DNA from: Yponomeuta sedellus
Lineage: Eukaryota; Arthropoda; Insecta; Lepidoptera; Yponomeutidae
DNA length: 64,000 nucleotides
Direction of reading: 5' to 3'
Assembly: GCA_934045075.1 (NCBI GenBank)
Contig: OW203751.1
Coordinates: 2,057,822 to 2,121,821 of the forward strand
This document shows positions 1 through 12,617 of this stretch, in pieces (the stretch's first letter is position 1; the number at the start of each line of letters is the position of its first letter). Under the pieces are notes generated by a model. It did not search any database and was not told the DNA's origin. It was given only the letters and a program-made list of their open reading frames with translations. Both the position numbers and the translations under genes were made by a program.

Positions 1-650
1 TGCATTAAAAAAAACTAGATGGCGCTGCAAGGAGAACAAATGTCACCCATCATACGTTTTCATCGCGTTTTATGTTGCACGCACAGATTAATATTTGTGA
101 TATGATAACCTAAACATCTCTTTGTTGTCTGTGATCTAAGCTAAACTATGTTTCGAAACTGTTGAAATTTGAAAGTTTTGAAGTATTTTTACTTTGTTCA
201 TTACATACGTACGTGAATTGTGTCTTAACTAATGGCTAGCCCGTGCATTGAGCATTTTTGTAAAAACATAGGCACTCAACGTTTTCCTAAATGATGTAAA
301 TTTCGACATATTACATGACGTCAGCACCATCTATCGCGGTACTGTTTTTTTGTTTTTAATGGCGCTTTGAAAAGCTCTTATTGTAGAACTCGGTAGAAGG
401 TTTCCAGGTTAATAGATAACTGCAGTCTTTAATTTTATGTTTTAATGGTGTCCCTCTGATTTATAAGTACGAATACTTAGGCTGCCTTGCGTCAATGCTG
501 TTTATCCATGGCTAAGCTCTATCCAATAAGTGCAAAAAAACGGCTGCACCACATAATTCGCAATCTTATGATGATATGACCGTCAACAACCACGTCAATC
601 AGTTATTAACAGTCTGTTAGCTTTTAAGCCCGTTCCACATTCTCGCGCGA
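1..650. other. No gene or recognised repeat
   Basis: AT-rich DNA with no long frame, no RNA gene and no copy elsewhere in the window that I noticed. Confidence 0.6.
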
Positions 651-954
651 GAACGATATACATTGCTTATACTATTTTTATTTTTAAAGCACTAACCCGT
701 GCTAAGGACAATTTTAAAAACCTATTTAGAGGCTAAAAATTTCACCCATGCCGGGATTGGGACCCGCGACCTCTGGCTATCCGTGCCAGAGCGCTCTTTC
801 CAACTGAGCCAATGGGCGACTCACCGGCATCAGTGAAATTTCGAACCTCTTTACACTATTCTCTGTATTACGTACAGGCAGCGATATCTGGCTTAAGTAA
901 ATTGCATCACTTACAGCCCCGACTACCTACTTTGCAGTTAGGTTTTTCGCTGCG

Positions 955-1150
955 ACCTAAAAGGCGACTAAGGGACACAAACCGGGGGATGGGCCGCAGC
1001 GCCCCCTGCAGTACAATTCCACCGAACTACGATCCCCAACCCGCATGCCCAGCGTGGGGATTATGGGCATTACCCCCCAATGATGGCACAACCTTGCGCT
1101 ATGGCGGTCATTAGGGGAGGGCTATGTCCAGCAGTGGACTAATATATAAT
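955..1150 (+). repeat. LINE 3' tail family (GTCCAGCAGTGGAC)
   Basis: Contains AAAGGCGACTAAGGGACACA, CCCCCTGCAGTACAATTCCA and the end GGGAGGGCTATGTCCAGCAG. Copies: 2195-2415 (-), 3720-3910 (+), 5165-5330 (-), 18570-18755 (+), 33630-33760 (-), 34600-34765 (+), 36720-36905 (+) and 53400-53660 (-). The longer ones end a LINE reading frame (see 53469-53654). Confidence 0.7.
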
Positions 1151-1277
1151 AATAATATAGCATTTATTTCAAACAACTTAGGTCTAGCCCAAAGAAGAAG
1201 AAGCAGAAAAAGCTTTTTTAAAATTGTTCTCAGCACAGGTTAGTGCATTAAAAAAAAGGATATAATTAAGGTAATTA

Positions 1278-1308
<31 letters not shown>

Positions 1309-1606
1309 AGAAGGCCTGTGCCCTGCAGCGGGACGAATATAGGCTACATAAAAAATAGGACTTACTTCATCTCAAACGGGTGTTATTAAAAAACAACGGT
1401 GCGGTACCTACTACTAAAATAACTCTAACGTGGAAGACCATTCATTCAGAGTCAAAACAAAGCATTAACGAAACGTTTCATTGCTCGGCCCGCCTTGCCA
1501 GCAGACGAGTAAACTGGAGAGTCGCTAAACGATTGTCTCACACCGATTACTGCCTCGCCCAGCCGTCTGGGTGAACCATGATTAGCGCCACCGCCAAACT
1601 CTGTAC

Positions 1607-1735
1607 AGTACTACACATCATAAAAGTCCCTTCGGGAATCTACGTTCGCGCAGACTAGAAGTGTAACGAAAGTACCCGAAGCTATAAGTACATTCAACAT
1701 GATCTTTGACCGATACGGTTAAGGTGCAGAATCCG
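1607..1735 (+). repeat. Second copy of the exon-D-donor repeat
   Basis: Begins TGTACAGTACTACACATC and ends GGTTAAGGTGCAGAAT. The upstream flank (1380-1606) does not match exon D, so the homology starts at the donor. Confidence 0.7.
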
Positions 1736-1981
1736 CTAATTGACACGTATCAAATTTGACGCGATAAATGAATATTTCCTATAGTACTTAACGTAAGAAA
1801 CTGAAATATACTGTTTTTGCTAAGTAACTATGCAGGAACTATGCTGCAAAATTTGCAAAATAAAAAATTTTTTCCTCGTTTAATTCGTAACGGCGAAAAC
1901 GCTATCCGCCATCTTGAAATCATCTAAAGTATGTAAATAAACATCTTTGAGCCAGAGCCAGTGGACATTGATTAATATAGG

Positions 1982-2133
1982 ACTTACATCAAAGTGATCT
2001 TCACATAAATACACCCGAGTTTCAATTGATAAAGAGTCGGGGTCTCTTTTGGCAAGTTTGAGCCAAGTTTTTCGAATGTTAATTTCACTGGGTACACGAA
2101 TCCACAACTTCCCGGGGGTCTTTATTGACGTGT
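1982..2133 (-). pseudogene. THAP-domain exon fragment with splice donor
   Basis: The minus strand reads NTSIKTPGKLWIRVPSEINI, RKTWLKLAKRDPDSLSIETR and VYLCEDHFD followed at once by GTAAGT (1982-1987). KTPGKL(W/F)IRVP, the invariant Trp and the final C-x2-H (CEDHF) identify the second half of a C2CH THAP zinc finger, which binds DNA in P-element-type transposases and host factors. The first Cys pair and the AVPTF end are absent, so only one exon is here. A shortened copy lies at 14107-14222. Confidence 0.78.
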
Positions 2134-2929
2134 TTTTTCATTCTCGAACAATCCAATAATGATAATTGGTATATTTTGGATGTACCAATTATCATTATTG
2201 GACATAGCCCTCCCCTAAGGAGCGCCATGTTGTGCTATCTTAGGGGGTAATGCCCATAATCACCACGCTGGGCATGCGGGTTAGGGATCGCAGTTCGGTG
2301 GAATTGTACTGCAGGGGTCGCTGCTGCCCACCCCCCCGGTTTGTGTCCCTTAGTCGCCTTTTACGACACACGCGGAAAGAATTGGGTTGGTGCTATTCTC
2401 TAGGCTGACACCACACAGCAGGAAGCGCCTTATTATAGCCAATCTCTTTCCAAAAGGCCTGCAGTGCACCAATGTTACCGCTGGCCTCCCGAAGGATCCC
2501 AGCTTTCCCATCGTCGATGTCCGTAGCTCATCCACGCTCTCACAGTGAATAGTCACGTGGGCGGGTGTTTCGTCCCGTACTCTCTCTCTGAGAGAAGGCC
2601 TGTGCCATGCAGTGGGGCGTGTATATCATCATCATCATCATCATCCCATTATGTCCCTACCGAGGGGCTCGGGTCTCTTCCCTGAGGAAGGTATAGGCCA
2701 TACTCCACCACGGGGGCCAAGTCCGGATTGGTGGGGGCGTGTATAAGCTACATAAACTACAGGCTAGACAAAAAAAATATAATAAAAAGTGTACTTGCAC
2801 GGATATTTACTCGTTTAATTTTACAATTTTCCGACGTTTGGGCACTTTTGCAAGTACCGTAGTCCCGGAAGACTTAGGTAACAGGCGTCTTTTTGAAAGC
2901 ATTAACTGTTAGTTTACTAAAAACCTAAA

Positions 2930-3170
2930 CAGAAGAGGCTAAAAATTCCACCCATGCCGGGATTCGATACAGAGAATATTGTAAACAGGTTCGAAATTTC
3001 ACCAATGCCGGTGAGTCGCCCATTAGCTCAGTTGGGAAGAGCGCTGGCACCGATAGCCAGAGGTCGCGGGTTCGAATCCCGGCATGGGTGGAATTTTTAG
3101 CCTCTAAATAGGTTTTTAAAATTGTCCTTAGCACGGGTTAGTGCATTAAAAATAATAATAGTATAATATA
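2930..3170 (+). mobile_element. tRNA-SINE, fold-back copy
   Basis: A short minus piece (2935-2965) precedes a plus copy (3005-3155) with B box GGGTTCGAATCCCGGC and tail AGCACGGGTTAGTGCATTAA. Its tRNA-like part can form a 7-bp acceptor stem (CGCCCAT with ATGGGTG), but the anticodon loop lacks U33, so it is not a tRNA gene. Confidence 0.75.
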
Positions 3171-6100
3171 TAATCATGTTAGTTTAGTACCCTCGGCAAA
3201 AATTACAAAAGAAAATTATGAAGTTACGTTCCAAAAAAGGCAAAACAAATATTTTACATAAAGTTTTGACTTATAAACGTAAAATTAAACGAGTGAATAT
3301 CCGTGCAAATACAGTTTTTATTATGTCTCGTGTTAACCTTAGAAAATACCAACAAAAAGATATTAGTGGACGTCACGGAGCTTAAACTAAAGCACTCGTG
3401 GTAAGGCGCGCCTGCGCAGCGGACCGGTTACGTGCGTCTGCTTTCTCGCGTGTCGTAACAGCGGCCGGACGCACTCCCGCGCAGCTGAAGGTGAATGTCG
3501 GTTGTGTCTGGTTAATAACCGATCTGTCTCACTACTTACTCATAAACTCACGCCTATATCCCGGGACGGTAGATAGAGACTAGGCAATTTAATGTAGGGG
3601 CTAACGCAACCAATGGAATAAAAATCGTAGCTTTTTTATAATACTTTTTTTTTCAAAAAGTAAACATCAAACAGAGAACCAGAGTTATCAAGTGATTTGA
3701 TTTGATTGCTGTGTGGTGTGTTGTAAAAGGCGACTAAGGAACACAAACCGTGGGGTGGGCAGCAGCGCCCCCTGCAGTACAATTCCACCAAACTGCGATC
3801 CCCAACCCGCATGCCCCAGCGTGGGGATTATGGGCATTACCCCCTATGATAGCGCAACGTGGCGCTCTTTAGGGGAGGGCTATGTCCAGCAGTGGACTAG
3901 TATAGGCTGACGACGACGACGACGATTTGATTGAATTCTTTCATTCGGTTCGACTAAGCCGCGAGCGCTTCAATATCAACATATAAGGTAAAAAAATTAA
4001 GTCCGTTCGGAAATATCCGGTTGTCATTCACACTTAAAAAAACAAAACGTTGCAATGTTGCCAGCGCACGTATTCCTAAATTCCCCGCGCGCCCAGTGTT
4101 ACCATGCGTGACGCACCGCGGACTTCCGCTCATTGTGGCGTGCGAATACCTATGTTGGACTAGCGGTATGTTTGTGGGATAGATAGGAGGTACATACCGG
4201 CAGTTCAGCATGGCATGTTAACGGGGAACTTGAGTCAAAGTTCAGTTCAATGGCTTTTATAAAACAAAAAGACAACATAAGAAAACGGATAGCCAGAGGT
4301 CGCGGGTTCGAATCCCGGCATGGGTGGAATTTTTAGCCTCTAAATAGGTTTTTAAAACATAGGAAAACTAAAAAAAATTTTACAAGCCTCTATGTTTCTC
4401 TTCCACTGCTAGGCAAAGGTCTCCCCCAGTTCAGTCCAGAGTTTTCGGATCCGGCCATTAAAAACAAAAAAACGCTTATTGGGATTCCAAAAAATGCGAT
4501 AAATGTTACTCTAATAATTTAGTTCAATGTGTAGATCACATTATTAACTTTCAGATGTTTTTTAAAAAATGTCCATCCATAAAAAATGTTGATCCATGCT
4601 TATCGGTATCAATATCGATGGATATCGATATTATTCGTAGAAAAATATTATACCATAATTATTTATACCATAATTATTGAACTTGTGGACAGCCTTGTAG
4701 GCCGCTAATTGTACTATATTTTTATATAAGTTTTGTTACTGTCATTTTTGTGTACAATAATTAATATTCTATCTATCTATCTACTTTTCTGTGAGAGCCC
4801 TGGCTTGGTTAGGCAAAAAAAAGTATTGCTATTTCGTGTTTGTTATTGAAACTGTTTTCGGTAAAAGAGCAATGCCTCTTAACAGGAAAAACAAAACAGA
4901 AACCGGAAATCAAAGGCATTGATTGATCCGTGACTTGGGAGTTCTCCAAATTTGATATTTCCTAGAAATTATAACAATCCAATTTTCTTCGTGCAATTTA
5001 TAGTGTCAACGGTTCAACACTTTTTGTATTGACTACACGACGGTTTTAATTCATCCTAGATATTTAAAGTCATTTTAGCACATTGGCAGAACGTTAGTTT
5101 CGCAACCGAGAGGCCGTAAGTTCGATTCCGCCATATACTCGTCACTTCTTCTTCTTCAGGCTATATTATGTAGTCTGGACATAGCCCTCCCCTAATGAGC
5201 GCCATAGCACCCTGTCTTCAGATTGCCGCATCCAGCTTCAGCCGGCAGTTTTTCGCAGATCGTCATCCCACCTGCTCGGGGGTCGTCCCATACTACGTTT
5301 GCGTCGCGGTCTCCACTCAAGAACACTCGTTACTTGATTGTGGCAAACCCCGGCTTTAATTGTGGCTAGGCCTACTAGCTGTCAGGATAGTATAGGTTCT
5401 GGGTAAGTCTACCCCGACAAAAAAACTATGTCTGACACGCCAGCGTCCGAGTGGTCCCTTCACCCGTCTAAGAGCAGTTTCGCATTATATCCGATCAGAG
5501 TCCGTAAAAATACCGTCCGAGGAACTATTTTTACGGCAGTTTACGCACGAGATCCGGCTTCCGACATCCGATGTCTCTTCGTCATCCGACAATCTCCATT
5601 TCGGATAAGATTATTTATTGACGGACCGAATCCGTCCCGTAAGAGAGCAGGGCGTGGCCGGGGCGGGAGGCAGCGTATTCTTGCATTATGTTTTTTTTTT
5701 AATAATAAATACTGCCACCATTTAATTACGTGGCAACCTTCAAGTCTTAAACATATAAATGAAAAATGTTGTTGAATTACAAATGGTCCTATATTCTTAA
5801 CCTAATGGGTTATTTGTCACTCTTTTCTATTCTTTTCCTTTCTTCTCTTTCTTTCCACACACACACCCACACACACCCTCACACACACACACACACACCT
5901 AGTCGTAGGGCTGAGTTTAAATATAAGTACCTACTATTGTTTGCTTTTTTGTATTTTATAATTTTTGTACATTTTCTATATTTTTTCTGTAATATCTCTG
6001 TCGGTCGTAATTTGAGCTGACTTAGTGTCTACAGTATGTTTCATACTTTGTTGTACTAGTTTTTTGGGTGGCCTGGCATCCTAAGATACAGATCTCTGAT

Positions 6101-7020
6101 CTCGTTTGGGACCCAGTCTGTCCACAAATCGGTTTTATTGCACCATATTGTACCACTGCTATTTTTCAACTAATTTGTGGATGGAGAAATAAAGATTTTT
6201 GTATTGTATTGTTCCTTCTTTTGTGTGTGTGTGTGGGTGTGTGTGTGTTTTTTTTTCTTCTATAAAACCCATTTACAGCACCATTTAACAAAATTATATT
6301 ATGCATACAATCAATAACAATAAAAACTAAGTAAAATACAATCAACTAATAACATTAAAATGAAATTTACAAAATATAATATGATAAAACTTTCGTGTTT
6401 TCCCCGGCGCATTATCTCTGTCTACTCCGACGAGTAGTCACAAGCAAGGCGCCGGGGTAGCTTGTTTGCATCATGCTACCCCACGAGTGGAAAATAACCA
6501 TGTTTATGGGACAGCTTGGATTCAACCCCTGAACTGCTTTTAGATGAGAGGTCGGACTAGTGCGTAAGCAATATGCGAATGAGGTCCGAGGTTTCTAGAC
6601 CCGTATTTTCACGGATTCGGATCGGACGTAGTGCGAAGCCGCTCTAAGTGAATGAAGGTGCCACTCTGTATAAATAATCTCATTATTACGTAGTTGCGAA
6701 GGCAAAACTCGTCGATGTAAATTAGGCCTTAAATTCTAATGCACTAACCCGTGCCAGGCGTCCGTCACTCGCTCAAGGTCACGCGTTATATACCTGCCGC
6801 CCGGCGTATCGTCCACGATACAACCGACACAGGGCCGCTACGCCCGCCTGAGCGCTCGCACCGCACGTTTCCCACGTTTACTTCTCGAAAAGCCGAAACC
6901 ACGTAATTATTGTACAGTGGATGGGAATAGAGAGGAACAAATAGAACACATTCCAATTTCAGGATTAAACGATTTGGCGGTTAAAATTGCCCACAATGAC
7001 GAAAAATCAAGTTCGATACC
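3170..7020. other. Intergenic DNA with scattered repeat pieces
   Basis: Apart from the LINE tails, SINE pieces and microsatellites listed, I see nothing supportable. A tRNA-like piece (TTGGCAGAACG ... AGTTCGATTCC, about 5085-5135) is probably a SINE head. The frames at 5428-5775 and 5766-6020 have no protein-like features. Confidence 0.55.
5854..5899. repeat. (CA)n microsatellite
   Basis: Interrupted CA run. Other simple repeats: (TC)n 1279-1304, (ATC)n 2622-2646, (ATCT)n 4766-4781, (GT)n 6220-6248, (TAGA)n 13042-13062, (CT)n 45378-45396 and (TCG)n 53391-53410. Confidence 0.9.
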
Positions 7021-7024
7021 TTAA

Positions 7025-7514
7025 CCCTTTATGGGGCAAAAGCGAAATTAGTATGGCGGCTGTAACCACCTGTCAAGGTTGATTATATATAAGGCTCATA
7101 ATTCATGTGAGCTTGCATTGGTAGTCGACTTTATTGTTTAAATGAGTCTTCCCTGAACTGACGCAAGCAACAAGTGAAACCACCAAAGTGAAGTTAGTCA
7201 CATGATCTTGGTAGGGTGTGACAAAGTGGTGGTTACGTTTGTGTCTTCCGTCTCAATAAGTGTTTACGACCAGGAGAAGTGATTATGTTTGATATATAAT
7301 TAAACAATTTAGTGGTAAAATGTGATATTTACGTGTTTCAAGGTAAGTTAATAGATTATTTATTTATTTTCCTTGAATTTGGTATATAAATCATAATCTT
7401 AATCTGTATTTATGAAGTACAATAATGGTTTGAACTGAACAGGTAGTAGAAACCGGTTTTAAAGTTAGAATTGATACAGCCGCCATACTAATTTCGCTTT
7501 TGCCCTATAAAGGG
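7025..7514 (+). mobile_element. piggyBac-type MITE with 40-bp terminal inverted repeats
   Basis: TTAA lies on both sides (7021-7024 and 7515-7518). The inverted ends start CCCTTTAT(G/A)GGGCAAAAGC and match at about 39 of 40 positions, to GGCGGCTGTA. TTAA targets and CCCT ends define the piggyBac superfamily. The 490-bp body has no transposase but retains TATATATAAGG near 7086 and a donor AAG/GTAAGT at 7343, as if it kept the promoter and leader exon of a full element. Confidence 0.85.
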
Positions 7515-9428
7515 TTAATGTTTGCTTTTCAGATCAATTGGCTTGAGATAATAGGGAGGCCTGATCTAATAACAACTCAAACAAAGTCTGCTTGTCTTTT
7601 TATATTACATATTTTTGACAAATAAATAAATATGGGTATTTCACAACATTCGTTTTATTACAGCAATAATCATCATAGGTACAACCCTAGCGCATTCGTG
7701 CGATGACGCGCTTGCACGTAAGCCGCACGGTGGGCAACACAATCTCGACTCTTTGAGCGGGTACTTATGGTATATTTCTCCTCGCTGTGAGCAGTAGTTA
7801 TTATTATTAAAATTTTGTAGGCTATTATAGCGTAGGTATTTTCGCTTTAGTATGGGAGTGATGTATCTGTTACGTAGTAACTATTATCTAATCTGTGCCC
7901 GTGCTAAGGATGGGTGGAATTTTTAGCCTTTAAATGGGTTTTTAAAATTAGGCCTTGTTAAAGACTTTTTTTATCTAGCCTATAACAGTCCCGCTGCAGG
8001 GCACATCCCTTCTCTCAGAGAGAGAGTACGGGCTTAATTACCACGCGTGCCCACCGCAGATTGGCGATTTAAAGCGCTGAGGCATTTAAATACCTCACAC
8101 ACTCAAGTTTCCTCACCTCACATATTCACCTAACCTAGTGGAAAAAAGGCAGGCAGTTTTTATAGTTTTTCTGTTTACACGTATCCTCACCAAATACAAG
8201 GTATCTGAACACCTCAGACACTCAGATTTTGCTCGCGATGTTTTCCTTCACCATTAGCGAATGGTATTAATAATAATAATAAATTGTTTATTTTAGGCCT
8301 TGCCCATATAAAAGTTATTACATTTATCACAAGTTAGTATTAGGTACTGTTGGCGACAGACCTTTTTTATTGTTTTATTTTGACTTTTTGTATATTGTTT
8401 TTTTTTTACTTATGTCAGTTTTTTAAAATTTAGTTCTCTGTCTGTTCTTGTTATTAATTGTCTTGTAAATATTATCGAATAAACACGGATTTATAAATAA
8501 ATTATTAACCTATTATTAAAACAGAAAGGTAGGGCACCATAGGGTGCTTAACAGGTACCTATATAAAACACTTAAAATTAATATGAGGGGTGTTAAAGAC
8601 CGCAAAGGTACCTATCTTATGGCAGGGCTGGGTGTCACAATGTGCAACCTACCCAGTGCTTCAGTATAGGACCGTCTACACGACCGTATTCAATTCAATT
8701 CTTTATTAATAGCTACCCTAAGGATTCTGCCAATGTCGAGTTTTGGAGATAGCGACAGTTTTTCTTTTAAATTTTTATTGTTTAAAAAAAACCGTAGGTC
8801 GGTGTTGTAGTGCTGTAATACCTATAACAAAATACACGAAATATAGGTACATAAATAACTTGATACATTAGCAAACAATCACAGTCGAATTTTGTTAGTC
8901 TTTGTAAAATAACATATTTTTTTAATAAATGGGGCGAATACCAATTGTAACACAGAGCGAAAATTTGTAGGAAGAGAGAGATTGGAAGGAAGATGATTAT
9001 ATAAAGAAGAAGATAATTTTGAGCAGTTAAAAAAGATATGATCCGGAGACCCCTCGTCCAAACCGCACTCACACAGTGAGTGGTCCCTAATCCGAATTTT
9101 AAGCGAATGGTATTGCTACTATGGCTTGACAAATGCTTAAAACTGTCAGTTATTTATTTATTTATGATAATCCTCAATTCCACGGTAAGGGCATTAGCCA
9201 AGTACGTACGAAACGCTAAGCTAAGCTTTACGAAAGTACGGAGTTCACTTTAATCACTTAAGAAGCTTGGTTCTCGACTACTACTCGGCTTAATTGCATT
9301 AATGGTGCAGTTACGACGGTGTAATTAACGTTATGGTTTATTTAATGTGCAGAGAGTACGTGCACGGCGTTTCAAGTAGCTGCTTGTAAGTATGAAACAT
9401 GTAGGATGATCTTAAAACGGTACCTAAA

Positions 9429-9965
9429 CCGTAATTCGACGGAGCGGTTTGACAGATAGAGTGTTACCATGCGTGAGGAAAATAAAAGAGTGATGAGGTT
9501 GATCGATATTTAATTATCGATGGAATATCCGGCCTAAGTATAAAATCGTCGGTTATCTAACAATACCGCTCAAGTCAATTGAATAAACCTTACGTGAGAG
9601 GAAGATTTGTTTTTTTAGAAGATTTTGGCCTGGATACTAGTCCTTTGGGCCATCAACCATTATTTCGTTAGCCAACAGATGAGAAATCGTGCCATTTTTA
9701 CGGTTTAACAAAAATTGATATTTTCTTGCTTAGTATGTACATCAAGTCAATTTAATAGCATAAATATAACATGGAGCTTGCACATCAACGTCTTTATTAT
9801 TAAATTAATTATTACATTCCCGTTTTAAATATAAAACTCGAAAAAATTAAACAGGTTTTTTGTTCGGATCGAACCGGATCGTACATTATCGACGAAAACA
9901 ACACTAGGCTGAACCTGGCAACATTATGCGATTTTGAGTTGTCAAACCGCTCCGTCGAATTACGG
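9429..9965 (+). mobile_element. 537-bp element with 26-bp perfect inverted ends
   Basis: The left end is CCGTAATTCGACGGAGCGGT (9429 on, through TTGACA) and the right end is its exact reverse complement, ending at 9965. No open frame and no clear target duplication. It is a MITE-like element of unassigned superfamily. Confidence 0.75.
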
Positions 9966-10065
9966 ATTTTACTTTAAGTGTCACGTCACGTCCGACTCGA
10001 GGCTCGTAAATTAGAATGCTCGCGATTTCGTTTTACCAGGAAATTCAATGACATGGTAATAACTA

Positions 10066-10291
10066 GCCTAAAAATATACAACATACATGTGAAAAAACTG
10101 GGGGTCGACAATTAGAATCGTTGTGAATATTTGTTTAACGAGGAAATTCACTCTATGTAACGTTTTTGGTAAAAAATGCCTTAAAATATACATACATGTA
10201 AAAAAATTGGGGATCGACAATTAGAATCCTTGCGACGTCTGATCTTTTTGAGACGACAAGTTGGCGAATACTGGTCAACTTGTCTCAAAAA
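10066..10291 (+). repeat. Direct repeat of about 125 bp followed by a hairpin
   Basis: Two copies contain ACATGT(G/A)AAAAAA(C/T)TGGGG and TCGACAATTAGAATC. Then CTTTTTGAGACGACAAGTTG pairs with CAACTTGTCTCAAAAAG (10243-10291) across a 12-base loop. No gene is supported here. Confidence 0.65.
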
Positions 10292-12249
10292 GTACATGAT
10301 AATTATAGTTATATAAAAATAAGATGTCAGCCGAAGATGCGAACGGGTGCCAGCAGTCTTCTCGTGACCACGATGACTGTAACGTCGTCGAAACGTCGAG
10401 GTAAAATAGCAATAAATTACTACGCGATTAACTCCCGAAAATATTCTAACTATATAAAAAGTAATTAGCAAATACCTATTAAGTTGCTTGTGAGTGGTTG
10501 GGCGTTTCAAAATATAATTTTTAATACTGGAAATGTGTATTCGACTTGAGGCTTGAGGCCGGGACGAATATGACCTCTGAATTTTAAATACGTATAAATG
10601 TAGGTATTTTAGAAGAATATTTTGAAGTCGATGCCCAAAATGTATGTGTCTAGAACTTGACACAGACTCCAAAATATCCCCCAATCGAATCATTACGCGA
10701 TTTTACATTCATAAGAATAAAATCGCGGCAATATTATTAGCCAAGCGTGCTAATCCCAAAACTCAAAGAAGTGGCAGCCCTAGCCACGGGTATTGTTTCA
10801 AAAACGATCTGTTTAACGGCTCTGTGTTGCCATGTTGTTTCCCTCCATTCCTGTTGATTGCGTAATTTTATTGTCTCTTCGAGGAGTGTTTACTTTGTGT
10901 TTTGCCCCTTTGTCTTAGCTTTGACATTGGTAAGGTTATTATGCGGTCTTAGTTTTGTGGTATACATTCCACGTAGGTGCCTACTATGTAGGGTTGCCAT
11001 TTTGGTCATAGGACTTTTTTTATGAAGCCCGCATGCGTCGTTGATATTGCAAACCGACACAATGTCAAAAAAACTATCTTTGTTCTTTCATAAAATTTAT
11101 TGTATGAAAAATTAGATAGACGGTAGCAAGACATCATATTCCTTAAATAATCAGACTGAGGTTAAAATGTCTTAAAACTTCCACTGAGAATAATGTTTTC
11201 CTTCAATTTAGATGATAAAACGAAAATCATGTTTCTTTGTCACGATGACGATGTGAAATTACAGTTGCTATACCAATCGTTAACGGTGAAGGTAAACATC
11301 GTGGGAAAAAGATGAAATGTGGAGTTTCGTTATTAGCTTGTACACATAATCAATTACTACTTCATAATGTGACATTAAAAACTTTAGACAGTCACTAAGT
11401 GAATATTTTGTTTTACAATGATTATTTAAAAAAATATTTTTTAAATAAAATATTGTGATAATAAATATTCATACACATATTACACAGATCTCGTTAGCCC
11501 TGTACTAAGAACAACTAAATGACTTGTGTTATAGGTGCTAACTCGACGATAGATTTAATACAATGAATACATAGATAACATCCAAGACCCGAGACTAACT
11601 AGAACAGTTCGTTTCCTAGTTTGACCCGGCCGGGGATCGAACCCGAGACCTTCGGTTTTACAGCAGCGTGCCAAACCGCTGCGCCACCGTTTACGTGTAA
11701 TTTTTTTTTTATCGGGTGCTGACTTTGTTTTCTACCTTACTTACTTTTGTGATTAAGATATATTAGCAATACTCTAAACCCAGACGTGAAATATATAGTT
11801 ACGAGTACCCTGGTCTGTTCTGTTTTTGTTTTTGAATATGTATTGTATTGCTTTTATTTAAACCTATGTTTTCTTTCTGCTTTCTTTTCTATCTTGAATT
11901 CGTACTATCGTGATATCGTCTTCCATAGTCAAAACACGACAAGACGCTTGTCTAAACACTTAACATCCTATCAGTACCGTTACCTAACAGAAGTTGATGA
12001 TTTTTGCCATGCTTCATTTGATTGGAAAAAAAGTCAAGTAGGCAGATACAGTCGTAAGTAGTAAGTTGAGGAACCCGCTCGTAGCCTTGGCTGCCCGCGT
12101 GATCTTAATCGATCACGAAGGTTAAGCAGCACAGGCTGCGTTCAGTTCATGGATGGGTGCGTAACCGTCTTGTCTCCACTATACTACGGTCCGAAGGAAG
12201 CGGCTTTCATTTTACATTGACATTCAGCAAAAAGAAGGTAAACTCTTTA

Positions 12250-12617
12250 GGGGCCATCCATAAAGTATGTCACAGGAATTTCGTGATTTTCTTGACCCCT
12301 CCCCCGTCCTTGTCACAACTGGTCACATTTGTGAGACCCCCCCTCCCTAGTGTGACGTCACATATTTTGCAATTTTATATTTAGACATTATTGAACTCAA
12401 ACATCAGTTCCGCAATTAATTTTATATCAAGAGTTGCAAATGTTTTGAGTATTTCGTGAATAGTGGAAAGTTCGTGTTTTAACACGAAGTTTTGGGTGAA
12501 TTTCGGAAATGTGACGTCACGAAACTTAGGCCCCCTCCCACCCCCAGTCACACAATGTCGCAATTCGTCGACCCCCTCCCTCCCCCTTAACATGTGACGT
12601 AATTTATGGATGGTCCC
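12250..12617 (+). mobile_element. PIF/Harbinger-like MITE with TTA target duplication
   Basis: The ends GGGGCCATCCATAAAGTATG and GGGACCATCCATAAATTACG (second read on the minus strand) match over 25 bases with four differences. TTA flanks both sides (12247-12249 and 12618-12620). The site is the LINE-type tail TCTTTACGTTG, which can be read through the insertion. A truncated copy at 27835-28035 covers the left 200 bp. Confidence 0.82.

Larger units (their letters stand above)
8280..11450. other. Non-coding DNA around the 9.4-kb MITE
   Basis: No gene seen. The segment 8690-8755 (AATTCTTTATTAATAGCTAC...) recurs inverted at 22375-22455. The 170-codon frame at 10181-10693 (minus) overlaps a direct repeat and a hairpin and is rejected. 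Confidence 0.55.

Noticed and set aside
5854..6020. His/Thr repeat protein
   Set aside because: Translation of a (CA)n microsatellite followed by a T-rich stretch.
10181..10693. 170-codon frame on the minus strand
   Set aside because: Crosses a direct repeat and a hairpin; composition is not protein-like and no family is recognised.
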